In this document: in pieces, positions 8,423-13,265 of the stretch | Numbering within the stretch: position 1 is the stretch's first letter | Layout: each line of letters opens with the position of its first letter | Made by a program: the position numbers and the translations under genes | Notes under the pieces: generated by a model | The model's input: the letters and a program-made list of their open reading frames with translations, nothing else | The model's database searches: none | What the model was told of the DNA's origin: nothing | Source of the DNA: Mayfieldus sp038329895 | Lineage (GTDB): Bacteria > Actinomycetota > Thermoleophilia > Solirubrobacterales > 70-9 | DNA length: 15,631 nt | NCBI GenBank assembly: GCA_038329895.1 | Contig: JBBQNM010000058.1 | Coordinates: forward strand, 1 to 15,631 | Direction of reading: 5' to 3'

Positions 8423-8451
8423 GCAGGCGGCCCGTCCATCGGGCCGCCTGC
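8423..8451. terminator. Strong hairpin terminator between convergent genes
   Basis: GCAGGCGGCCCG (8423-8434) pairs perfectly with CGGGCCGCCTGC (8440-8451) around a TCCAT loop, giving a 12-bp stem. It lies between the plus-strand membrane protein gene (stop 8296) and the minus-strand gene whose stop is at 8478, so it can serve both directions. No T run follows on either strand, as is common for actinobacterial terminators. Confidence 0.75.
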
Positions 8452-8477
8452 GCGGTAGCTGGAGGGACGCTGCAGTT

Positions 8478-8837
8478 CTAGACGGCCAGGGCGACTCGGT
8501 GGCCGGCCTTTGCCTCCAACTCGCCGGAGACCAGCTGGCGCTGGCGCGAGGTCAGCGTTCCCAGCCGCTTGTTCTCGGAAAGAGCCAGGGCGAGGAGGAA
8601 CTTGCGTGACCGGGTGCGACCCCAGCGCCGTTGGCTGGTCAACAGCTCGGCCAGGGTCATGCTCTCGGTCTCCCAGGGGCAATCCCGGATCACCTCGGCG
8701 GCGGCGACTTCGCCCCCGGCAATGCTGCGCTTCAGGGCAGCTCGCGCTAGGCGAACCCGATTTGCGTGCTCCAGGGCCTGCATGTGCTGGGGCCGCTGGG
8801 GGGAAACATGGGCACGGGCGATCGTTGCAGCGTTCAC
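8478..8837 (-). CDS. Integration-host-factor-like (mIHF-type) DNA-binding protein
   Basis: A 119-residue basic protein resembling actinobacterial mIHF, a nucleoid-associated protein unrelated to the E. coli IHF. The N-terminal helix ALEHANRVRLARAALKRSIA (21-40) matches the long Ala/Arg-rich helix of mIHF. It is followed by GGEVAAAEVIRDCP (41-54), MTLAELLTSQRRWGRTRSRK (60-79), where mIHF has its short helix-two-turn-helix segment, and LGTLTSRQRQLVSGEL (92-107). The extra C-terminal part makes it longer than the mIHF core. Expected role: sequence-tolerant DNA binding and bending. The start is a GTG at 8837 with GGGAGGAG five bases upstream on the minus strand. It stands alone, facing a convergent terminator. 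The match is by pattern rather than by close identity, so a relative of mIHF is safer than an orthologue. Confidence 0.65.
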   Translation of the reverse strand: MNAATIARAHVSPQRPQHMQALEHANRVRLARAALKRSIAGGEVAAAEVIRDCPWETESMTLAELLTSQRRWGRTRSRKFLLALALSENKRLGTLTSRQRQLVSGELEAKAGHRVALAV

Positions 8838-8842
8838 TAAGA

Positions 8843-8850
8843 CTCCTCCC
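8843..8850 (-). promoter_or_regulatory. Shine-Dalgarno for the mIHF-like gene
   Basis: GGGAGGAG on the minus strand ends five bases before the GTG start at 8837. It is one of the three strongest ribosome binding sites in the window and decides the start. Confidence 0.85.
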
Positions 8851-9147
8851 TTTAAGGGATGGTCGAGGTCTCTCTCCGCGCCGCCCCCCGGCGTCTTGCC
8901 TGGGCGTCTGAATGACTGGGGGTGCTAGTCCTTCGCTCCTGTCCCGGTGTGCGGCGCCGGCGGAAACTACGCGCTGGCGACCCCGGGCGTCAACCCGAAT
9001 CGCCTCAGCTCACTCCGAGTCGTTCGCTAAGAGCATGCTTTTCGTCGGCGCTTGAAGTTAGTCCATTTCTGGACAAGCCGAAACTACCCATAACGGGGGA
9101 TGCCAGCGGGCTCCGACCTCCAACTTTTGTCTACCCCGAGGGTCGAA
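8851..9147. other. Intergenic stretch without a recognisable gene
   Basis: About 300 bases between the mIHF-like gene and the end of the SPT-like gene, both on the minus strand. It must hold the promoter of the mIHF-like gene, but I find no convincing -35/-10 pair. The plus-strand frame running through it (8922-9509) continues into the antisense of the SPT-like gene and is not credible. The only structure noted is the small hairpin at 9061-9074. No tRNA or known riboswitch pattern was seen. Confidence 0.5.
9061..9074 (-). terminator. Small GNRA-capped hairpin downstream of the SPT-like gene
   Basis: Read on the minus strand, GTCCA-GAAA-TGGAC forms a 5-bp stem with a GNRA tetraloop, 73 bases past the stop of the SPT-like gene. 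It could be the 3' end signal of that transcript, but the stem is short and no T run follows. Confidence 0.25.
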
Positions 9148-10404
9148 CTAGACCCGCGGCAGCTCGGGGAAGTCGGCAATCACCCGGGCGATCGTCCCCA
9201 GGGCGCCGTCGAGGTGCTCCCGCTTATGGGTCGCCATCAGGCTGGTTCGCAGCAGGGCGCCGCCGGGTGGAACGGCGGGATGGATCGCGACGTTGGTGTA
9301 CACGCCGGCGTCGAACAGCGCCTTCCAGAGCAGCACCGCCTGCCAGTCGTCGCCGACCATCACCGGAACCACCGGCGTGGTGGCGACTCTGCCGTCGGGC
9401 AACGTCCCCGGCTCGACCACCTTCAACCCCAGGTGGCGCAGGCCCTCCCGCAGGTACTCCGCGTTGGCGAGCAGCTTCTCGAACAATGGTGGCCCGTCCG
9501 AGCGGATGACCCGAAGCGCCTCCAGCGCTGCGCCGACCGCCGCGGGCACGCCCGAGGCGCTGAAGATGAACGAGCGCGAGGCGATTCGCAGGTACTCGAC
9601 CACGTCCGCCGGCCCGGCGATGAAGCCGCCGCAGGACGCGAGGCTCTTGGAGAAGGTGCCCATGCGCAGGTCGACCTCCTCCTCGAGTCCAAACAGCTCG
9701 CAGGCGCCGGCGCCGCGTGCCCCCAGCACCCCAACCCCGTGCGCCTCGTCGACCATCAGGCGAGCTCCGTAGTGCTTGCACAGCTCGACGATCGCCGGTA
9801 GATCGCAAACGTCGCCCTCCATCGAGAAGACGCCGTCGACGACGACCAGAACGCCGCCGCCGTCATCGGCGGAACGTTCGAGCATCGTCTCCAGCTTGTC
9901 CATTCGGTTGTGGCGGAAGGGGCGCAAGCGCGCGCCGGATAGGCGGCAGCCGTCGAGGATCGAGGCGTGATCGCCGGAGTCGCAAATCACGGTGTCGCCG
10001 GGCTCGAGGATCGTGCCGATGCAGCCGAGGTTGGCCTGGTAGCCGGTGGTGGAGACGATCGCGTCCTCGGTCCCCATCCAGTCCGCGAGCTCGCTTTCAA
10101 GCTCCAGGTGCAGCGGCGTGGTGCCGTTCAGCAGCCGCGAGCCGGTCAGCCCCGTCCCGTAGGTCTCCAGCGCATCGCGTGCGGCCTGCTTTACCCGCGG
10201 ATCACCGGTCAATCCGAGGTAGTTGTTGGACCCGAGCATGATCGTCTCGCGGCCCTCCATCTCGACCACCGGCCCGGCCGCCGACTCCAGCAACCGGAAG
10301 TAGGGGAGCAGGTCGTTCTCCTTCGCCGCCTCGAGCTGCTCGAGCCGGTCGTGGCTGCGCGCCTTTTCGAATACGTCGACCGGACTCCGGGTCGTCTCTG
10401 CCAT
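9148..10404 (-). CDS. PLP-dependent alpha-oxoamine synthase, serine palmitoyltransferase-like
   Basis: A 418-residue soluble enzyme that joins an amino acid to an acyl thioester with loss of CO2. The PLP lysine is K253 in MGTFSKSLASCGGFIAG (248-264). Other family residues are SNNYLGL (59-65), TGSRLLNGTTPLHLELE (87-103), DSGDHASILDG (142-152) and DEAHGVGVLG (219-228). TFSKSLAS-GGFIAG resembles serine palmitoyltransferase more than 8-amino-7-oxononanoate synthase (TFGKALG) or glycine C-acetyltransferase (TLGKALGG). The C-terminal HPAVPPGGALLRTSLMATH (375-393) also fits the SPT group. No biotin or threonine-degradation gene is nearby. The ATG at 10404 has no Shine-Dalgarno. It diverges from a GNAT acyltransferase gene across 107 bases of repeats. 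Superfamily certain; substrate inferred. Confidence 0.9.
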   Translation of the reverse strand: MAETTRSPVDVFEKARSHDRLEQLEAAKENDLLPYFRLLESAAGPVVEMEGRETIMLGSNNYLGLTGDPRVKQAARDALETYGTGLTGSRLLNGTTPLHLELESELADWMGTEDAIVSTTGYQANLGCIGTILEPGDTVICDSGDHASILDGCRLSGARLRPFRHNRMDKLETMLERSADDGGGVLVVVDGVFSMEGDVCDLPAIVELCKHYGARLMVDEAHGVGVLGARGAGACELFGLEEEVDLRMGTFSKSLASCGGFIAGPADVVEYLRIASRSFIFSASGVPAAVGAALEALRVIRSDGPPLFEKLLANAEYLREGLRHLGLKVVEPGTLPDGRVATTPVVPVMVGDDWQAVLLWKALFDAGVYTNVAIHPAVPPGGALLRTSLMATHKREHLDGALGTIARVIADFPELPRV

Positions 10405-10460
10405 AGCGGGAAGTCTGGCAGTTTCGTTACTCGTTCCTGGTTATTCGTTCCTCGGCCGAG

Positions 10461-10493
10461 CCACGAGCAACGAGGAACGAGGAACGAGGAACG
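10461..10493 (+). repeat. 7-bp tandem repeat (GAACGAG type)
   Basis: The units CCACGAG, CAACGAG, GAACGAG, GAACGAG and a partial GAACG follow without gaps with a period of seven. The copies become more alike toward the GNAT gene, as expected from recent expansion by slippage at one end. Confidence 0.85.
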
Positions 10494-10498
10494 TTCCT
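10487..10498. promoter_or_regulatory. 12-bp perfect palindrome next to a putative -10
   Basis: AGGAACGTTCCT reads the same on both strands and its last base is the first base of TATACG (10498-10503). That hexamer ends eight bases before the GNAT start at 10512, and the gene has no Shine-Dalgarno. A dimeric regulator bound here would block or recruit polymerase for a nearly leaderless transcript. The regulator is unknown. Confidence 0.5.
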
Positions 10499-10511
10499 AT
10501 ACGTTCCGGCC

Positions 10512-11645
10512 ATGTCACTGACCATTCGTCCCGTCAAGACGAAGCGCGACCTGAAGCGCTTCGTCAGGGTCCCCTTCCGCCTCCACCGCGACCAGCGGCA
10601 GTGGGTTGCGCCGCTGATCTTCGAGCGCATGCAGTTCCTGGATCGCTCTCGCAACCCCTTCTTCGAGCACGCCGAGGCGGAGTACTTCATCGCCGAGCGC
10701 GATGGCGAGCCGGTCGGCCGCATCACGGCCCAGGTGGACGAGCGCTGGGACGAGTTCCAGGGCGGCAGCGACGGCATGTTCGGCTTCTTCGAGACCGCGA
10801 ACGATCCGGCGGTGGCGGCGGCGCTGCTCGACGCAGCGTCCGAGTGGGTTGCCGCCCACGGCCGCGAGCGGGTGCTCGGGCCGATGGACTTCACCACCAA
10901 CGACGAGGTCGGGCTGCTGGTCGAGGGCTATGAGCTACGGCCGATGATCCTTCAGCCCTGGCACCCGCCGTATTACCGCGAGCTGGTCGAGGGTCGCGGC
11001 TTCACCAAGACGATGGACCTCTGGATGTGGTGGCTGGCTCTGGGGGAGCAGATGTACGGCGGGGAGGGTTTCCACCCCGCGATTCACGCTGCCGCGGAGA
11101 AGGTGACCAGCGAGCACGGGATCACGATCCGCAACATGAACAAGCGCGACCTCAAGAACGAGATCGCCCGTTTCATGGAGGTATACAACGCGGCATGGGG
11201 CCGCAATTGGGGCTTCGTCCCGGTCACGGAGGATGAGGTCGCCTTCCAGGCCAAGAACCTCAAACAGGTGCTCGACGAGCGCTGGACCTTCATCGCCGAG
11301 CGCGATGGTGAGGTGCTGGGCGCGGCGCTCACCCTCCCGGACATAAACCAGGCGCTGGCGAAGCTCAACGGCCGCCTGCTGCCCTTCGGCTGGCTGCGAT
11401 TCCTGCTCGCCAAGCGCAAGATCGACACTGTGCGCGTGTTCGCGCTAGGTGTCAAGCCCGAGTACCAGCACACCGGGATCGCCGCCGCCTTCTACATAAA
11501 GCACCTCGAGGAGGCCCAGCCCGACGGGGTGTACGGGGGCGAGACCGGCTGGATCCTCGAGGTCAACGAGCCGATGAACCGGGCGATGGAGGGGATGGGC
11601 GGCAAGGTTGTGAAGAAGTACAGGTTGTACGAGAAGAGCCTCTAG
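10512..11645 (+). CDS. YghO-type GNAT acyltransferase, candidate bacterial ceramide synthase
   Basis: A 377-residue soluble protein, double the size of a simple GNAT enzyme. A family-typical segment GPMDFTTNDEVGLLVEGYEL (123-142) is followed by RPMILQPWHPPYY (143-155). The C-terminal half carries the acyl-CoA binding motif A in VFALGVKPEYQHTGIAAAFY (309-328; Q319-x-x-G322-x-A324) and ends with WILEVNEPMNRAMEGMGGK (347-365), a usual GNAT closing strand and helix. The N-terminal half (1-120) holds a second GNAT-like region with YFIAERDGEPVGRITAQVD (58-76). Proteins of this double-GNAT family include E. coli YghO and, from published Caulobacter work, the enzyme that N-acylates the long-chain base in ceramide synthesis. 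Divergence from an SPT-like gene fits that role. Family placement is from motif memory; the ceramide function is inference. Confidence 0.8.
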   Translation: MSLTIRPVKTKRDLKRFVRVPFRLHRDQRQWVAPLIFERMQFLDRSRNPFFEHAEAEYFIAERDGEPVGRITAQVDERWDEFQGGSDGMFGFFETANDPAVAAALLDAASEWVAAHGRERVLGPMDFTTNDEVGLLVEGYELRPMILQPWHPPYYRELVEGRGFTKTMDLWMWWLALGEQMYGGEGFHPAIHAAAEKVTSEHGITIRNMNKRDLKNEIARFMEVYNAAWGRNWGFVPVTEDEVAFQAKNLKQVLDERWTFIAERDGEVLGAALTLPDINQALAKLNGRLLPFGWLRFLLAKRKIDTVRVFALGVKPEYQHTGIAAAFYIKHLEEAQPDGVYGGETGWILEVNEPMNRAMEGMGGKVVKKYRLYEKSL

Positions 11646-11663
11646 TCACTCGGCTAGTGGCTA
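11643..11663 (+). terminator. Hairpin overlapping the GNAT stop codon
   Basis: TAGTCACT (11643-11650) pairs with AGTGGCTA (11656-11663) around CGGCT, giving eight pairs with one G-U. It includes the TAG stop. It may end the GNAT transcript. It also buries a GTG at 11657 that could otherwise be read as a start of the next gene. Confidence 0.4.
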
Positions 11664-11721
11664 ATCCCGCAACTTGCGCAAATAGCGCCGATCCCCTCCC
11701 GGCCCCCGCCGAACCTATGCC

Positions 11722-11727
11722 TACACT
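11722..11727 (+). promoter_or_regulatory. Putative -10 element for the small membrane protein and AlkA
   Basis: TACACT fits TAnnnT and ends seven bases before an in-frame GTG at 11735, with no Shine-Dalgarno. The spacing suggests a leaderless transcript starting at that GTG. The -35 region is not recognisable. Confidence 0.4.
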
Positions 11728-11734
11728 GCGCCCC

Positions 11735-12043
11735 GTGCCCCGTGCCGACCTGGAAGCAGAGGTGATCGCCGAGGAGGACGGCGGGCCTGCCGCGGAAGAC
11801 TCTGTGCGGCCGCTGCCGCTGCCCTACGAGCCCTCGGTCCCGGCGCTGCGCGAGGTCCGCACCGCGGCGATCGCCGCCGCCGGCGGAGCGCTGGCCGGAG
11901 TCGCGACGGTGGCCGCGGTACGCGCGGTCAGCAGTTCGAGCACGCGCAAGCGCCCCCAGCGGCGCCTCGTACGCCGCCCCGATCGGCCGAACGTGGTCGC
12001 AAGCCGCTCCTTCTTGATCGACGTTCATCTGCTCGGCAGGTGA
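11735..12043 (+). CDS. Small single-helix membrane protein of unknown function
   Basis: About 102 residues if it starts at the GTG at 11735. An acidic first part (ADLEAEVIAEEDGGPAAEDS, 4-23) is followed by a Pro-rich linker (RPLPLPYEPSVP), one small-residue hydrophobic helix (TAAIAAAGGALAGVATVAAV, 43-62) and a very basic tail (STRKRPQRRLVRRPDRP, 69-85). The frame is also open from ATG 11717 and GTG 11657. I favour 11735 because TACACT sits seven bases before it, while 11657 lies in a hairpin. Its TGA overlaps the GTG of the AlkA gene (GTGA), so the two are translationally coupled. I do not recognise the family. It may be a membrane-associated or nucleoid-type small protein, but neither is shown. 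Confidence 0.6.
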   Translation: MPRADLEAEVIAEEDGGPAAEDSVRPLPLPYEPSVPALREVRTAAIAAAGGALAGVATVAAVRAVSSSSTRKRPQRRLVRRPDRPNVVASRSFLIDVHLLGR

Positions 12044-13017
12044 GGACGCCGGAGTCGGGAAGCGGCCCCGAGCCGCTGACGGTAGACGTGCGCCCTCCCT
12101 GGCCCTTCCGATTGCCGCGCGGCAGTGGGGGTGACGGTACGGCCGCGGTCCGGTCCGGCGCTCTCTGCCGCCTTCTGCACGTCGACGAGCGACCGGTGCT
12201 GGTCCGGGCCTGGCAGCCGCACAGGCAACGGGTTCTGCTGCGCGCCGAAGCGCTCGCACCCGGCAGCGTCGTCTACCCACCGGTCGGCGGACAACCACAG
12301 GCAACAGAGCCCGCCGGCGGCGATCAGCTCGAGCTGGCGATCGAGCGGATGCGGTTTGCGATCGGCGTCGACGACGACCTCTCCGACTTCTACTCCCGCT
12401 TTCGCGGCGACTCGCTGCTTCGCCCACTGATTCGCCGCTTCCCGCAGTTGCGCCCGCGCCGCCGCCCCTGGCCCTGGGAGGCGCTGGCGTGGGCGGTGAC
12501 CAAGCAGCTGATCGAGTCGCCGCGGGCGGCGGCGATCCAGCGTCGCATCGTGCGTCGTTGGGGACCACGGATCGGATCCGGGCGCGGGGCGCTCCATGAC
12601 GTGCCGACGGCCGCCGTGATCGCCGGAAGGGCGCCGGCGGAGCTGGAGGCACTGGACCTTTCGGGCGGGCGGGCGGTCGCCCTGCGGCGAATCGCTCACG
12701 AGGTGGTCGCTGGGCGTTGCACGCCGTCGGACCCGTCCTTCGACGCGCGCCTACAGAGCGTCGCGGGGATCGGGCCCTGGACCGTGCAATGCCTCGGCCT
12801 CTACGGTCGTGGCGAGCCGGACTCGCTGCCGGCTGGCGATCTCGGCTACCTGAAGCTCGTCGGACACCTGGCGGGCAACGGCCGCCGCGCCACGGTCGAG
12901 GAGGTCGAGCGCTTCTACGCCCCCTACGCGCCGTTTCGCGGCCTTGCGGGCGAGTTCACGCTGCGTGGCCTGCACGGCCAGGTCGCCCAGGGCCCGCCGC
13001 TGCGACTGGCCGCCTGA
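12040..13017 (+). CDS. DNA-3-methyladenine glycosylase, AlkA/HhH-GPD family
   Basis: A 325-residue base-excision repair enzyme that removes alkylated bases from DNA. Residues 14-100 form the AlkA-like N-terminal beta domain, weakly conserved. The helical domain follows from about 108. Diagnostic features are EALAWAVTKQLIESPRAAAI (147-166), matching the I-x-Q-Q/QxxS region, the helix-hairpin-helix VAGIGPWTVQC (241-251), and the catalytic aspartate D267 in LPAGDLGYLKLVG (263-275). This is equivalent to D238 of E. coli AlkA. Residues 292-304 (FYAPYAPFRGLAG) fit the C-terminal YxPWRSYA-like segment, though diverged (YAPFRGLAG). Length is slightly above AlkA. No Ada or HTH domain is attached. The GTG start overlaps the TGA of the small membrane protein gene. 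Confident family call. Confidence 0.9.
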   Translation: MRTPESGSGPEPLTVDVRPPWPFRLPRGSGGDGTAAVRSGALCRLLHVDERPVLVRAWQPHRQRVLLRAEALAPGSVVYPPVGGQPQATEPAGGDQLELAIERMRFAIGVDDDLSDFYSRFRGDSLLRPLIRRFPQLRPRRRPWPWEALAWAVTKQLIESPRAAAIQRRIVRRWGPRIGSGRGALHDVPTAAVIAGRAPAELEALDLSGGRAVALRRIAHEVVAGRCTPSDPSFDARLQSVAGIGPWTVQCLGLYGRGEPDSLPAGDLGYLKLVGHLAGNGRRATVEEVERFYAPYAPFRGLAGEFTLRGLHGQVAQGPPLRLAA

Positions 13018-13250
13018 CGCTGCAGGGAGCATCGCGGCGGACGCATGCAATCTGCCTCCCAGGTGACCGGCAAGGCGACGAACATGCGGCTAGCCAGGCG
13101 TCAGGCGACCCGATCCGCGGTCGATACCCACTTTTAGAGCGGACTTACGCAGTTTGCGTGGAAAGAACCCTCTTCAGAAGTGGGTCGATTCCAACACCTC
13201 GGATTCCCCAGCGACGCCTCTGAGATCAGAAGGGTCGCAGCGCTGCCCAC
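13018..13250 (+). other. Intergenic leader region of the cyclic-di-GMP gene
   Basis: About 230 bases lie between the AlkA stop and the ribosome binding site of the GGDEF-EAL gene. ACCCACTT (13126-13133) faces AAGTGGGT (13178-13185), and within the 44-base loop ACGCA-GTT-TGCGT (13147-13159) can form a second small hairpin. This gives a possible nested structure in the leader. It lacks the conserved parts of the known c-di-GMP riboswitches that I could recall. I find no confident promoter. Confidence 0.4.
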
Positions 13251-13258
13251 AGGGAGGT
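13251..13258 (+). promoter_or_regulatory. Shine-Dalgarno for the GGDEF-EAL gene
   Basis: AGGGAGGT ends seven bases before the ATG at 13266. This strong site selects that ATG and makes the upstream out-of-frame candidate at 13154 unlikely. Confidence 0.85.
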
Positions 13259-13265
13259 TGGGCCA

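Larger units (their letters stand above)
10432..10507. promoter_or_regulatory. GTTCC/GGAAC element cluster in the divergent promoter region
   Basis: Within 76 bases the pentamer GTTCC occurs at 10433, 10447, 10493 and 10503, and its complement GGAAC at 10474, 10481 and 10488. CGTTCCTCG (10446-10454) faces CGAGGAACG (10471-10479). The cluster fills the region between the divergent SPT-like and GNAT genes, as a shared operator would. GGAAC at 10481 is 16 bases from CGTT at 10502, the layout of many ECF-sigma promoters. Confidence 0.6.

Noticed and set aside
9140..9155. GGGTC-GAACTA-GACCC inverted repeat over the stop of the SPT-like gene
   Set aside because: Only five pairs with a six-base loop, overlapping the coding end; too weak to call a terminator.
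8922..9509. Plus-strand frame across the intergenic region
   Set aside because: Its second half is antisense to the SPT-like gene, it has no ribosome binding site, and its sequence is Arg/Pro/Ser-rich noise.
11657..11734. GTG at 11657 or ATG at 11717 as start of the small membrane protein
   Set aside because: 11657 lies inside a hairpin and neither has a ribosome binding site; the GTG at 11735 has a well-spaced TAnnnT. ATG 11717 cannot be fully excluded.
13110..13136. Sigma-B-like GGGTAT on the minus strand before AlkA antisense
   Set aside because: The -35 would be GTAA rather than GTTT and there is no gene on that strand to transcribe.
13145..13200. Possible tRNA or tRNA fragment (GGGTCGATTCC resembles a T arm)
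   Set aside because: The putative T-stem does not pair, and no acceptor, D or anticodon stem fits around it.
13018..13265. Cyclic-di-GMP riboswitch in the leader of the GGDEF-EAL gene
   Set aside because: The inverted repeats are present, but the conserved GEMM-type internal sequences are not recognisable.
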